DNA of 64,000 nucleotides. Source: Pyropia yezoensis (lineage: Eukaryota; Rhodophyta; Bangiophyceae; Bangiales; Bangiaceae). Positions 1-10,117 of this stretch are shown piece after piece. Each line of letters opens with the position of its first letter. Positions within the stretch are counted from its first letter, which is position 1. The stretch covers positions 8,882,545 through 8,946,544 of the forward strand of contig CM020620.1 in the NCBI GenBank assembly GCA_009829735.1, in the 5' to 3' direction. Position numbers and translations under genes: made by a program. The notes beneath the pieces were generated by a model. The model saw only the letters and a program-made list of their open reading frames with translations, was not told the DNA's origin and did not search any database.

Positions 1-2462
1 CGGGGTTCAACGCCTGACCCGAGCGCGTGACTACCCCCACGATGGGGATGTCCTCATCGACTGGGTTAGTGTCCAGCCCCTCTGTAGGTACCCGAGAGAG
101 GCCGTCGGCAAGGGCATGTTGCCTGCCAGGTCGGTATTCAATGTCAAAGTTGAAGGGTGCCAGTCGCACCCTCCACCGGTTGAGACGAGTGTTCGTACAG
201 TCCGTCTTAAAGATGAACTGCAACGCGCGGTGGTCACAGCGGATGAGGAACTTCTCACCCTCCAGGTAGTGACGAAGTGACGTCACCGCCCACACCACTG
301 CGAGTCCTTCCAACTCGGTGACTCCGTAGTTCTTCTCGGCCGAGTTTAGCCCCTTACTAAAGTATCCCACCGGCAAGTACTCCTTGTCCCGCTGCTGCTG
401 AAGCAACACACAACCAAGTTGGTCGTAGCTAGCGTCCACATCCAGGATGTAGTGGCCTCCCAACCTGGGAATAGCCAAGATGGGGGGGCTTCAGCAGAAG
501 GTCCCGAAGAGTCTCAAAGGATTCCTGCTCCACCCGACTTGGGGGAGGTAGGTTCTTCGGTAGCGTTGAGCTCACTAACTCATTCAACGGCTTCGCCACC
601 TTGGCGAAGCCCTTGGTGAAACGTCGGTACACGTTACACATCCCGAGGAAGCTCCTCATCTGGGTCTGGGTCCGGGGGTACTGAGCCTTACGAATGGCCC
701 TCAAGTTCTTCTCGTTAACACTGAGACGCCCCGGATGGACAACATGTCCCAAGTACTCCACCTCTTGAGTAAAGAGGTGGCACTTACTCGCCTTCAGTGA
801 CACACCGGCGTCAGCAGGTAGCTTGAACACCTGGCCAAGATGGCCGATGTGTTCCTCCGGACTTCGGGAGAACACAATGATATCGTCTAGGTACACAAGA
901 CAGATCTGCCACCGTACTCCGGCCAGAATCATGTCCATAGCGCGCTGGAAAGTTGCCGGCGCGTTACACAGACCAAACGGTAGACGCTTGCACTGGTAGG
1001 TCTCACATTGACAGGTAAAGGTAGTTGTATGCCTGTCCTCCGGGGCAATGGGAATATGCCAGTACCCCGCGTTACAGTCCAGGGTAGAGAACACGTTTGC
1101 CTCCCCCAGAGAGTCCAGACAGTCATCCATCCTAGGTAGAGGATAACTGTCCTTCACCGTGCTCTCGTTGAGCTTACGGTAGTCGATACAAAACCGGGGG
1201 GTCCCATCAACTTTGGGGACGATAACCACCGGACTCGCCCACTCGGCGTTGCTGGCCTCGATCACATCGAGGGCCTCCATGCGAGCAACTTTCTCCTTAA
1301 CGAGGGCCCTTGAACGAGGTCCTCCCCTATACGGTTGTTGGCGTATAGGGGGTGCACCGGGCTTCAACTCGATCCGGTGTTGGGTGGCTCTCATGAGTCC
1401 CAATTGACCATCCCACAACTTGTGATATTGGTCCAAGAGGCGTTCAACTTGAACCCTCAACCTGGGGGGGACACCCTCCATGTTCACATGGGGTCGAGGA
1501 GAGGCGGCCGACTTGGCTTGATGCTTCTCCTTTCCGGACTTCGGGTCGCTACTTGCGCCCACGTTGAGGGTGACCGCTACTACCGGTCCCTCGTGTTGGT
1601 CGATATAGCCGAACTTGGCTCCCGACTTGAAGTACTTCGGCGTCGGGCTCAGGTTCATCACCTGGATCCTCCACGGGACTCCGGCTTTGGAGTCCATCGT
1701 GCCAAGGGCAACATGCACTTGGTGCTTGCGAGCAAGACGGGGGTGAGGGTGCACCATCCCGTTCCCCGTAAAATCAGTTACAACATCAACGTGCGCCACC
1801 GAGTTGGGGGGCAACGTGACTTTGCGGGCTAGACGCAGGGTAGCAGTAAACCCTTCCCTCACAGAGCAAACAGGCTTCGACTGTGAGACTGTCACAGGAG
1901 CCACAGACTTTCCCTTACCAAGGATGGGGATAGTCTCCCCATTCATCAACTTGACCCAGTACTCAGGGCCACAAATCAAAGGCACTTGTGTAACAACATA
2001 AGGGGTACCCAGAAGCAGGGGTACCGATATATTCTCAACTACGCCATAGGTCACGTCGACCTCATGGGATCCCAACCTAGTTGGTAGGGTCACGGCACCA
2101 ACGATGGGAAGTACCCCACCATTGATGTCAATCATATGGTCAGCTTTGGACCTCCAGCGTTGGAGCTTCACCTCCTTTGGTAATAGCGACTTGCGTATCA
2201 AGGAGGCTCCTGACCCGGTATCGAGTACGATACGGGTACAGCATGCACGGCCGGGGGCAAGTTGCACCCGTCCAGCCACCTGGAAGTTCTCACCCGTCAG
2301 CACCGCGATGACCCGACGTGGGTTTACGTTCTTGGGGAGTCCTACCCGAGGTGGGCGGACTCCCTTAGGTCGCCGCAGTATCCGGCACGGTTGGTTCGTC
2401 CTCCTGGCCCACTTGGCCGAGGCTGCCGTTGTGAGCTTCGGACGACCAGCCCCAACGGTCAT
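1..2462 (-). pseudogene. pol: Pol of element A (protease-RT-RNase H), frameshifted, continues off the window
   Basis: The open frame runs from 2462 to a stop at 429 (677 aa). It holds an aspartic protease motif (DTGSG) near residue 80 and a Ty3-type reverse transcriptase with FCIDYRKLN and the catalytic YLDD. RNase H follows, but a run of seven G on the plus strand (482-488) shifts the frame at its start. Downstream, in another frame, RNase H signatures (DVDAS, the TELEGLAVVWA block, DHRALQ and ALADGLSR) run uninterrupted to position 1. One base too many in the homopolymer explains this. It could be a real inactivating indel or a sequencing error. Integrase is outside the window. Confidence 0.85.
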
Positions 2463-4405
2463 TCGTTTCCCGCCGACTTGGCGTCCGAATCTGAGGGCGG
2501 GGAGGAAGACGACGAGTCCGAGGACGACGTGTCCGCCTCCTCCGCCGACGGTGTGGCGACCGCAACGACCGGTCGAGACCCACCCTCGCGGCGTGAACGT
2601 ACTTCGTTCGTAGCCGACTTCTTACTCGCATTCCTTACAAGTTGTTGGATGCGTTTACTCAACTTGGGGCAATCATATGCCCAGTGACCATCGGAGTTGC
2701 AGTTCCAACACCGATAGTCCGTTCCGGGAGGGGTCTTCCCAACTGGGGAAGACGAAGGGATACCCTGGGAGGTTCCCACGGCAGCTACCACCCTCTCCTT
2801 GCGGATTCGGCGTGCCTCTCTCAACTCTCTGGCCTGGCGCGCCTCCTCCCGTTCCTTGGCCAACTCGGCCTGACGCTCCTGGCGTTGTTCCTCCCGCAAC
2901 TTGCGGTAGGCCTCGCCTCTGCGATAGGCGAACCTGGCCAACTCGGCCAGGGTCGCCCGGGCAGTGTTATGCTCCCGGGTCTCCATCCGGACTGACCAAT
3001 GGAGTCCCTCCACAAACCGACTCTTCACCACAGCTTGTGGATGAAGAAACCCACAAAGATTGTTGAGCTTACGGACTCGCTCCGCAAAGGACAACTCGTC
3101 CTCCGCCTCTTCCTGATGGGCTTGCGTAAACTCCTTGACTTGAGAAGCCAACGCTGCCTCATCAACCATGGCTCTCAACAACCAGTTGACGAGCTCCAAG
3201 TAGGACGTCACCTCCCCAGCGCCTCCACTTGAGGAGCTGGGCATGACGGACATAAGTTCTGTCCGTAGGTCGCCCTTCGTAGACTCCTGTAGCATGTAAA
3301 AAGCCATGCCTTCACTTATGGCATTGTCGTCACAGGCTTTTGTGAAACGACGTAGGAACTCAAAGACACGGAGGGGGGGAGTTCCGTCCCACTCCGCTTT
3401 GTGCCCAAAAGAATGAAGTGCATTCTTCTTGGCACGGCCCATGGCTCGGGCCTGGTCAGGACCATACGCCACCGACTTGTTGTGGAGGGCGTAGGTCTCA
3501 CAGTCAAAGATCCTCTGGTAGACCGGGTTGGCTACCTGGATCTTGGGCGGCACCTGACGTTGAGGGAACAGCTGCTGTGGCACTGGGGTAAGTTCACTCT
3601 CAGTGCCTGTAGTCCGGCGCGGCGCGCTTGGTGCAGCCGCCGGCGTTTCCGGGGGGAACTCCCCCGTGAAGGGCGTACGCCCCACCGAGTATGGTGTGGC
3701 TCCCTCGTTGGGAGTCACAGGTGTCGCCCCCAGTTCGGGGCGGCCAGAGATAGGCGTAAGGGGGGATTCCCCCTGCGCCTGCGGGCTCGAAAGCCCCAAT
3801 CCGGTTTGGACATTAAGGCCATCTGGCAAACTCGCCACAATCTGATTCAGAATAGTATTCGTCATCGTGACCACCAGGTTCGGCAAAGTCTGCCGCAACA
3901 CATTGGTCGCCTCCCGATGGCCAGTCTCCGCGAGGAGTGGATTGACGACTCCAGTTGAGTCTCGGTCCGCCTCCGGGAGTCCACCTGAGGGGTAACCACG
4001 TTCCTCAGGGGTCTCAACCGGGGGCATGGGCGCGAGCCCATCGCCGACCAACGGAGGTCCACCGTCCTCCGAAAGCCTAGTTGGCGACGACTCCAAGCCA
4101 AAGTTGGCTCCAACCCGAGTGGAACCCGCGGGGACAGTCCTCACCCCTTGGGACGTTCCCGTTGAGTATACCACACGGTGGCCAGACTTCGGCCCACCCA
4201 CATCAGAAGTGTCACCCGAGTGAACTCCCGAGTGAGTCGGGGTGGCCTGTTGCCCGCCCGTACTTCCAGTCCTGCTGGCTTGAGGGACCTCTAGTCCCTC
4301 TGCGACCCCAGGTAAACCCACCTGTGTCTCACCAGTACTCAAAGGCACTGAAGTACGTGCGTCACCCGTGTACTCCCCGGACGACGGGGGGTCCGAGCTA
4401 GCCAT
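2459..4405 (-). CDS. gag: Gag polyprotein of element A
   Basis: The protein is about 648 aa starting at the ATG at 4405; the open frame extends eight codons further upstream without another ATG. The N-terminal 300 residues are Pro/Ser/Thr/Gly-rich and disordered-looking. A capsid-like helical stretch follows, then a basic, Arg/Glu-rich segment. A CCHC zinc knuckle (CWNCNSDGHWAYDC, CX2CX4HX4C) near the C-terminus would bind RNA for packaging. The stop TGA overlaps the pol ATG as ATGA. The heptamer GGGAAAC sits at 2465-2471 in phase for -1 frameshifting, two codons before the stop. Sequence similarity to gag of B is weak outside the general architecture. Confidence 0.88.
   Translation of the reverse strand: MASSDPPSSGEYTGDARTSVPLSTGETQVGLPGVAEGLEVPQASRTGSTGGQQATPTHSGVHSGDTSDVGGPKSGHRVVYSTGTSQGVRTVPAGSTRVGANFGLESSPTRLSEDGGPPLVGDGLAPMPPVETPEERGYPSGGLPEADRDSTGVVNPLLAETGHREATNVLRQTLPNLVVTMTNTILNQIVASLPDGLNVQTGLGLSSPQAQGESPLTPISGRPELGATPVTPNEGATPYSVGRTPFTGEFPPETPAAAPSAPRRTTGTESELTPVPQQLFPQRQVPPKIQVANPVYQRIFDCETYALHNKSVAYGPDQARAMGRAKKNALHSFGHKAEWDGTPPLRVFEFLRRFTKACDDNAISEGMAFYMLQESTKGDLRTELMSVMPSSSSGGAGEVTSYLELVNWLLRAMVDEAALASQVKEFTQAHQEEAEDELSFAERVRKLNNLCGFLHPQAVVKSRFVEGLHWSVRMETREHNTARATLAELARFAYRRGEAYRKLREEQRQERQAELAKEREEARQARELREARRIRKERVVAAVGTSQGIPSSSPVGKTPPGTDYRCWNCNSDGHWAYDCPKLSKRIQQLVRNASKKSATNEVRSRREGGSRPVVAVATPSAEEADTSSSDSSSSSPPSDSDAKSAGNE
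2465..2471 (-). promoter_or_regulatory. Candidate -1 frameshift slippery heptamer, element A
   Basis: Minus-strand G GGA AAC lies in the X XXY YYZ phase of the gag frame, with the gag stop two codons later and pol open in the -1 frame. The identical heptamer occupies the same place in element B (27077-27083). GGGAAAC is an established -1 slippery sequence at the gag-pro junction of some retroviruses. That frameshifting happens here is inference. Confidence 0.6.
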
Positions 4406-4503
4406 GTTGGCTGACGATCCGTATGACACGGTCCAAGACCACCGTTCCTCTGAGACAGAGGGCCCCCTACACCCGGGTGCACCCGGAGGTAAAGTTTACC
4501 TCT

Positions 4504-4522
4504 GTCCCCTGCTGCTCCACCA
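4504..4522 (-). promoter_or_regulatory. Primer-binding site of element A
   Basis: Minus-strand TGGTGGAGCAGCAGGGGAC lies 2 nt downstream of the LTR end. TGG at its start would pair with the CCA end of a tRNA. The same 19 bases occur at the same place in element B (24682-24700), although the LTRs differ. It does not match the initiator-Met pattern (TGGTATCAGAGC) common in plant elements. I cannot name the tRNA from sequence alone. Confidence 0.7.
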
Positions 4523-4524
4523 AA

Positions 4525-4995
4525 TGTGGCAAAAACCACTAGCACACACGGCACCCAAGTTGGGGCGGTGTGCTAGGGCTGCCTCCCGTGTCGGGGGAAC
4601 CGGAAGAAGTGCAAGTCGCACACACTCTGTCCCTGTTGTGGGGCAAACCCCCCACGGACAAAAAAGAGGATGGTGTGTGGTCCAACAGTTTCTTGGTCGG
4701 GACGGGGACGCAGGGCCAAGCCCCGCTGTCCCTCCCCTTATCCCCCCAGGGTCCACTCAGAATCTCGCCACTCGGAATCTCCCACCCCAGCACCTGCCCA
4801 CCGGGCCACACGAAAATTCAAGACGATAAATGCAGAAAACCCTCAAATCCAAGTTGGATTTACTACTAAGCTAACTATCCCAAACTTAGGGAATATGGAC
4901 CCAAATGCAGGGGGAGGAACGGATCAGGCTAGTGGCCTGCCGCCCCTTGCATGGCACGTGTTGCCCCCCCTACCTGGGGGGTCAATACTGCCACA
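4525..4995 (-). repeat. 5' LTR of element A (471 bp)
   Basis: On the minus strand it begins TGTGGCA and ends TGCCACA, a 7-bp perfect inverted terminal repeat with the usual TG...CA ends. Its right edge is exactly where similarity to the B-family pol begins (4996). Its left edge abuts the primer-binding site. The 3' LTR copy is outside the window. Confidence 0.85.
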
Positions 4996-6678
4996 CGATG
5001 GAGGCTAAAAATGGCCGAGCACGACTACCGTACCGTGTATAAGGCTGGGTCAACCCACCATCTCGGAGACGCATTGTCTCGACTCGACACCCCGAGCGGG
5101 GATACCCGCCCGGTGGACGAGGACATCCTGGTGGTACCGGTCTGCATGGTGGGTAACGCTACCCAAGGTATGGTTGACCATACCATGGCACACCGAGCAT
5201 GCCCACTGACCCTCGCGGACTTCGGCGAGGCACAAGCCAATGACGACGACTGTAGACGTCATCGCGCTAACCTCCTGGCCGGTACGGCCGGCATCTTCTC
5301 CGAGAACGAAGACGGACTCATATACCGGCGGGCACCCGCCGATGGACGACATCAAGTCGTGGTTCCCGTGTCCTTACGGCAAGCCGTCATGGAACGAGAA
5401 CACGAGAACCCCACAGCCGGACACCCGGGGGGTTCACGTATGTTCGCAGCAATGCGAAGGTTCTTCTACTGGCCAGCAATGGCCGTCGACGTGGTCGACC
5501 ACGTAAGGGGATGCCACCCCTGTGCGCGTAACCGCATGAGTCTACATAGGCAGGCGTCTGCCATGAAGCTATTCCCACCCGATGGGCCCAACGAGCAAGT
5601 CGCTATCGACATACTCGGGCCACTTCCGGTAACGGAAGAAGGGAACAGGTACATCCTGGTCATGTCTGACCGCTTCACTAAGCTGTCACGAGCGGCAGCC
5701 ATCCCGAATGATACGGCATACACCATCATGAACGCAGTGGTTGACCACTGGATCAGTGCATATGGAGTCATGAAGCAACTCCTCTCCGACAACGGAGCAA
5801 ACCTTACGTCAGCATTCTGCACTAAGGTCCAGGGCATGTTCGGCATCGAACCACGTCGGGCATCCGACTACCACCCGCAAACCAACGGGCAGGTGGAGCG
5901 GTTCAACCGCACCATCGTCAAGATGCTACAGTGCTACGTGGCCGAGCACACGAACACTTGGGACAGGCTTCTGTCCGTACTCACCCTGGCATACAATGCC
6001 AGGCCACATCGGAGCACAAACATCGCTCCGCTGGAGTGGGTCATGCCACTAGGCGTCGGTAACCTGAGGCTGCCACCAGGCAGGTGCACTCGGTATGATA
6101 CACCGAAAGGCCGACCGGCCGAACGTATCCACCTAGCTTGGTTGGCCAAGCTATCGTGGATGATTCCTAAGCTGAAGGGTGCCCTTGACAGAACACAACT
6201 TCGATATAAGAAGAACTCCGACGCCCGGTTACGGGTGCGCAACGCAACCCTGATGACAGGTGACTGGGTCTACATCAGACACCAGAAGTTCCGGGGGAAC
6301 AAGCTCATGCAACCGGTCAAGGGACCGTACCAGATCCTCCACAGAGATGACCACTCTGTTATCTTACACTCCGATACGGAGATCCAACGCATCAGTGTGA
6401 ATGATGTCACACCTGCTCCGAAGCCGGAACAGCCTCAGCCGGTACCGGCTGGGTTGCTACATGAAGCTCTTACAACCCACCGGTCGGATGACCCGGTGGG
6501 ACCGGATGGGATTCCATACCAAGTAGAGAGCGTGGTCGGACACACCGACCCGAACCTACCAGGACCCTGGTACGTGAAGGTTACGTGGGTCGGATACGAC
6601 TCACCCACCTGGGAACAGGCGGCGAATATACCCCGCCAACTCCTCATGCCTTACATGAGGCGACGACGCCTACTGTAA
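4996..6678 (+). CDS. pol: Pol C-terminal part of B' (RNase H end, integrase, chromodomain)
   Basis: About 560 residues match the C-terminal part of B pol almost residue for residue. Visible parts are the end of RNase H (HHLGDALSRL), the integrase zinc-binding HHCC module (HENPTAGHPGG ... CHPCARN) and the integrase core with DDE residues (AIDILGPL, LSDNGANL, VERFNR). After these come a GPY-type module (KGPYQIL) and a C-terminal chromodomain (YQVESVV ... YVKVTWVGYDSPTWEQAANI). The open frame extends 5' into the LTR of element A only by chance, so I start the feature at the insertion junction. Loss of the upstream half by the nested insertion makes this copy defective, although the frame is intact to the TAA at 6678. 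Confidence 0.9.
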   Translation, partial: RWRLKMAEHDYRTVYKAGSTHHLGDALSRLDTPSGDTRPVDEDILVVPVCMVGNATQGMVDHTMAHRACPLTLADFGEAQANDDDCRRHRANLLAGTAGIFSENEDGLIYRRAPADGRHQVVVPVSLRQAVMEREHENPTAGHPGGSRMFAAMRRFFYWPAMAVDVVDHVRGCHPCARNRMSLHRQASAMKLFPPDGPNEQVAIDILGPLPVTEEGNRYILVMSDRFTKLSRAAAIPNDTAYTIMNAVVDHWISAYGVMKQLLSDNGANLTSAFCTKVQGMFGIEPRRASDYHPQTNGQVERFNRTIVKMLQCYVAEHTNTWDRLLSVLTLAYNARPHRSTNIAPLEWVMPLGVGNLRLPPGRCTRYDTPKGRPAERIHLAWLAKLSWMIPKLKGALDRTQLRYKKNSDARLRVRNATLMTGDWVYIRHQKFRGNKLMQPVKGPYQILHRDDHSVILHSDTEIQRISVNDVTPAPKPEQPQPVPAGLLHEALTTHRSDDPVGPDGIPYQVESVVGHTDPNLPGPWYVKVTWVGYDSPTWEQAANIPRQLLMPYMRRRRLL

Positions 6679-7156
6679 CAACCCAACCGACACCGACTTC
6701 GGCTGTTGGGGGGTGAGGCTTATACCTACTAAGTAGGGTGTGACATGGTTACGGCAGACTTAGGTTTCTAAGTCAAGTCATTCTTAGGTTTCTAAGTCGA
6801 ACCAAGCTTAGGCAACTAAGTAGAGTCAAGCTTAGGTAACTAAGTAAAACCTGAACCTTAATAAGTTAACTTAAAGGTAAAGGCTACCTTCGATAATATC
6901 GAAGTAACTAGGGGGCTTACACGGGAGGATGACCTCCCCTAGCCAAGACACAAAGTGAGGGAGGATGACCTCCCCAAGCATGAACCAACCGGAAGAAGTT
7001 GGGCGGGAGGCAAGGCACCACTGAGCCAGAAGGGGTACTCCCCAGGGCAGCAAACAGAGGCAAGCAATGCCCCCAAAGGGGATGAGTTTATACTCACTAC
7101 TACCCGGCCACCATAAGGGTCACCGGGGCCCTCTCCCGCACTAACAATAGCGCTCC
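6679..7156. other. Pol-antisense ORF intergenic region of B'
   Basis: This noncoding spacer lies between the convergent pol and antisense ORFs. It contains the 24-bp-period palindrome array (separate entry). It also holds two copies of GGGAGGATGACCTCCC, itself a palindrome, about 40 bp apart near 6921 and 6960. No open frame is supported. It is closely conserved with 31265-31744 of element B. Confidence 0.75.
6757..6844. repeat. Array of four 24-bp-spaced palindromes (B')
   Basis: Four CTTAG-N4-CTAAG units start at 6759, 6783, 6807 and 6831, an exact 24-bp period. The loop sequences are GTTT/GTTT/GCAA/GTAA-like and the first unit extends to GACTTAG...CTAAGTC. The same four-unit, 24-bp array is present in element B (31343-31430). 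It lies between two converging genes, so it could be a terminator, a protein-binding array or an RNA structure. Confidence 0.85.
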
Positions 7157-9526
7157 TCAGTGGGTAGACCCACTGCCCGAGGGAGGCCACTCACGCGTAA
7201 GCGCGTATACCTCCGTGCTCCACCGGTCGGCAATCTCACGACGGTCAATCACCCGAGTTACCTCGGTGCATAGCTGGACGAGGGTGCTGCGGCCAGCCTC
7301 CACGTCCTCCAGAGCTTTCTGGAGGCGGTCCAGCACGCCACCGAAGCAACGCGCTGACCCAACTAGCGCAGCACCTGGGGGGATATCCCCCCAGCTAACA
7401 GAGAGACCCTCCCGCATTGCGCGGGCAACAAGGGCGTCAACGCCCTCATACCAGAGACGGGGACCCCCGTCTTGTATGACAGGGGCGGGAGCGGACACTG
7501 GCGCAGCCAGAGGAGCCAGAGGAGCCGACACGGCTACCACCGGAGCCGGTGGCACCTGATACGAGGCTCGGTAGGACCCTACCGAAGGGGCTCCACCGTA
7601 ACCCCGGCGGGGCTCCGCCCGACGACGGGACACATCACGCTCCCCACCCGCAGAGCCCCACTCTCGGGGCCGACGGCCAACTGCCGCCGGTATCGGGTTA
7701 CCGAACCACGGGGCAAGGACCTGAAGAGGGTCATGGATAACCATGGGAATACCCAGGTCAGGAACGGCCTCGGTGGACGCCCACCCATGGCAACTAGGCT
7801 CACCCGGCTGAGTACGCCGGATACGCAACGAGTGACGAGGCAAGGGGGTAGCCCCAGCCTGCGGGTCCCGGTACGGGGGAAGGGCCAACACCCCAACCCA
7901 GTTCACGGCATCGTGAACAGCCAGCAGGGCTTCGAACTCCCGGGCCAACCCGGTCTTGGCAGCTATCAGGTCCACGCCCAACTGCGCGATGTGCCGACGG
8001 ACACCCGTCGGAAGATGAAACAGGCGCCCCTGCCGGCGGACGGACAGCAAGAAGGAGGACGCCTGCCCGAGGGTAACCTCAAGGGTGAAGGTACCCTGCA
8101 ACGGGTGGACCGGCCGGGAGGCCAACACACTCCCGAAGTATCGGAGACAGGAGCCGGTGTCAAACCGGAAAGCAGGGGCGGGTTCCCTCCCCTCCTGCCA
8201 TAGCGGCGGGCGCACGGGAGTGTATACCGGCGCACGACCGTTGCCGGTCTGCAACGCACACGTTATATCCGTGCGAAACGCATCCGCCATGACACCATGG
8301 CTACGTCGCCAGTTTGACGCCGACTTCAACCCCGCCATAGGCGGGTAGGGAGCCGTCAACGACAGATACGGGGATACCCCCGGGTAGTAATCAAAGTCGG
8401 GATACCGACCGGTACTGCCCACCGTCTCCCCAAACGCAACCGGCTCCGCCGCCGCCGCAATCCCCCGAGCACTAGCCGGGTAGTCAATCTCCCGCGGCAA
8501 AGCGGGAGCAATCAGGTCGCATACCCCGAAGGCGGGGTCGAGGTAGACCTCACCCCGTCCCACCCGAGTACGCCAGAGCTGCGCATGCCGGTCGTCCGGC
8601 TGACTCAGGATCCAATGGTGTTCCACTCGCACCGCGTTCGGCTGGTTGACCAGCCGCACCAACTCCCGCTCCCAACTCGGGTCCACCTTGACGCGCCGGG
8701 AGGACTCTCCAAGGGGATGGGGCAGGTGGAAGTCCACCCGCATCCGCCCATCGGACTCCATTGACTCTTGCACAGTCAGGCCTCGAACCCGAGCCACCAA
8801 GTCGAACATCGACATGGCGGGTTGACCCGCCGCCACGGCGACGCCGCCACCCAACGGGGCAACCCGGGCAGGACCAGGAAGAATAGGGGGCGCCGGGGGA
8901 TGCCCCACCGGAAGAGGGGCCGGCGCCGGAGTCGCACGCGGCCGAGGAGGAACAAGAAGGACGGGCGCCCGCCCGGAGTAACTACCGGAGTCCACAGCCA
9001 TTGGTGTAGACCCACCTTGACCACCAGACGCCCGCGGCACCGCGGGCAGAGCATCGCCGCCACCCGGACCCGACGTGGGTACCACGGGGGCAGCACGGGT
9101 AGACCCGCTACCCGCCGCAGCGGACACACCAACCGGGCGGGCACCCGCGCCGTCTTGACCCGCCGGGCTGGCCGGGGTGCCGCCACCACCATTCGCCACG
9201 CCGGCGACACCGTCTTGAGGTAGAGCCACGCCGGAACCGGCGACAGAAGCCATCCGGGCCGCCGGAGGAGAAGCGGTAGAAGCCACCGCTGCACGCGGTT
9301 GTCCGCCACCCGACGGAGCCGTCGTGCCGCTACACACGGACGACAACCCGCCCGGCGCGCCGTCCGGGGCCACACGAACGGTCACCCGGTCGTCCTCGTC
9401 CTCCGACGAGCTCGCTAGGAAGCACTCGGCGGCGGTGGCGGAGACGGGAACGTCGTCCACCATCACCTCTTCCCCCTCTTCAGGCAGGAGGTCGTCCTCG
9501 CCGCCGGGTACCTGGGGGTCCGACAT
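7157..9526 (-). CDS. Antisense ORF protein of B' (789 aa, unknown family)
   Basis: This is a long open frame on the strand opposite pol, starting at an ATG (9526) shared with the B copy and ending 478 bp from the pol stop. Residues 1-60 are acidic with an SSSEDEDD cluster. Residues 60-220 are a Pro/Gly/Ala/Ser-rich, low-complexity, variable segment. From about 230 to the end the sequence is complex and looks globular (MSMFDLVARVRGLTVQESME ... LWYEGVDALVARAMREGL ... a C-terminal Leu-heptad-like LDRLQKALEDVEAG). I see no signal peptide, membrane segment, zinc finger or catalytic motif. Antisense extra ORFs between pol and the 3' LTR are known in some plant Ty3/gypsy lineages (e.g. Grande), but I see no recognisable similarity. 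The function is unknown. Confidence 0.8.
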   Translation of the reverse strand: MSDPQVPGGEDDLLPEEGEEVMVDDVPVSATAAECFLASSSEDEDDRVTVRVAPDGAPGGLSSVCSGTTAPSGGGQPRAAVASTASPPAARMASVAGSGVALPQDGVAGVANGGGGTPASPAGQDGAGARPVGVSAAAGSGSTRAAPVVPTSGPGGGDALPAVPRASGGQGGSTPMAVDSGSYSGRAPVLLVPPRPRATPAPAPLPVGHPPAPPILPGPARVAPLGGGVAVAAGQPAMSMFDLVARVRGLTVQESMESDGRMRVDFHLPHPLGESSRRVKVDPSWERELVRLVNQPNAVRVEHHWILSQPDDRHAQLWRTRVGRGEVYLDPAFGVCDLIAPALPREIDYPASARGIAAAAEPVAFGETVGSTGRYPDFDYYPGVSPYLSLTAPYPPMAGLKSASNWRRSHGVMADAFRTDITCALQTGNGRAPVYTPVRPPLWQEGREPAPAFRFDTGSCLRYFGSVLASRPVHPLQGTFTLEVTLGQASSFLLSVRRQGRLFHLPTGVRRHIAQLGVDLIAAKTGLAREFEALLAVHDAVNWVGVLALPPYRDPQAGATPLPRHSLRIRRTQPGEPSCHGWASTEAVPDLGIPMVIHDPLQVLAPWFGNPIPAAVGRRPREWGSAGGERDVSRRRAEPRRGYGGAPSVGSYRASYQVPPAPVVAVSAPLAPLAAPVSAPAPVIQDGGPRLWYEGVDALVARAMREGLSVSWGDIPPGAALVGSARCFGGVLDRLQKALEDVEAGRSTLVQLCTEVTRVIDRREIADRWSTEVYALTREWPPSGSGSTH

Positions 9527-10117
9527 GGTGCAACCGGGGTGGCAGGGGCGCCCCTTGCAGAAAAGCCGAGGCCGGCTCGACCCGGTACGAGGAACGCTCG
9601 CGCGGACGAGCCAGGGAAGCGCGGGCGCCCGCGCTTATGACCACAAACGGCCACGAGAAGCGCCTCAGGCGCGCGGGTCAACCCGCGCCCCATGAGGCTA
9701 CGAACGGGCTCCACCCAGGCACCTGGGCGGGCCGGGGCCACACCCCCGTACGGGGCAACCAAGAGGGGTTCACCCCGAAACCGCCCCCGCGAAAAGCGGG
9801 AGCGGCCGCCCCCATTCACTCGGTAACACGAGAGGGGCTCCCCTACCACCAGACACCTGGTGGCGGATCCGCTTGCACCACCCCTCGGAAAGGGGGGTCG
9901 TGAACAGAACCCGCATCGGGAATTTAACCGTCCGGAAAACGGATCGTATGTGTACCACACAAAGGGGGGCACCCCCCTCAGACAACCTCGAAAAGGGGTG
10001 TCTGTCGCGACGGGGCGCAAAGCCCCACCCGACTGGTAAACGGTCACGCGACCCACTTACATTCGGTAACCCGAATGCAACTCGACCCGAGGACGGGCCG
10101 AATCTAAGGGGGGGATA
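9527..10117. other. Hairpin-rich 3' region of B' with polypurine tract
   Basis: This is the presumed leader/promoter side of the antisense gene and the plus-strand priming region. It contains compact GC hairpins, such as CCACCAG-ACA-CCTGGTGG-type at 9846-9863 and GGGGGG-CA-CCCCCC at 9963-9976, that recur in B. The polypurine tract AAGGGGGGGA (about 10106-10115) ends 2-3 nt before the LTR. No gene is supported here. Confidence 0.7.

Larger units (their letters stand above)
1..4995 (-). mobile_element. Ty3/gypsy LTR retrotransposon A (partial, minus strand)
   Basis: Reading down the minus strand from 4995 the order is 5' LTR, primer-binding site, gag, protease, reverse transcriptase and RNase H; the rest lies left of the window. 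The element is nested. The sequence to its right, from 4996, continues the RNase H/integrase region of a different element on the plus strand (B'), whose intact relative B shows the uninterrupted target near 29580. The first five bases after the LTR, CGATG, are the expected target duplication, but the partner copy is outside the window. gag is intact while pol carries one frameshift, so this copy is probably not autonomous. Confidence 0.9.

Noticed and set aside
4951..4995. N-terminal 15 codons of the B' pol ORF
   Set aside because: They lie in the LTR of element A and are open by chance, so they are not part of B' pol.
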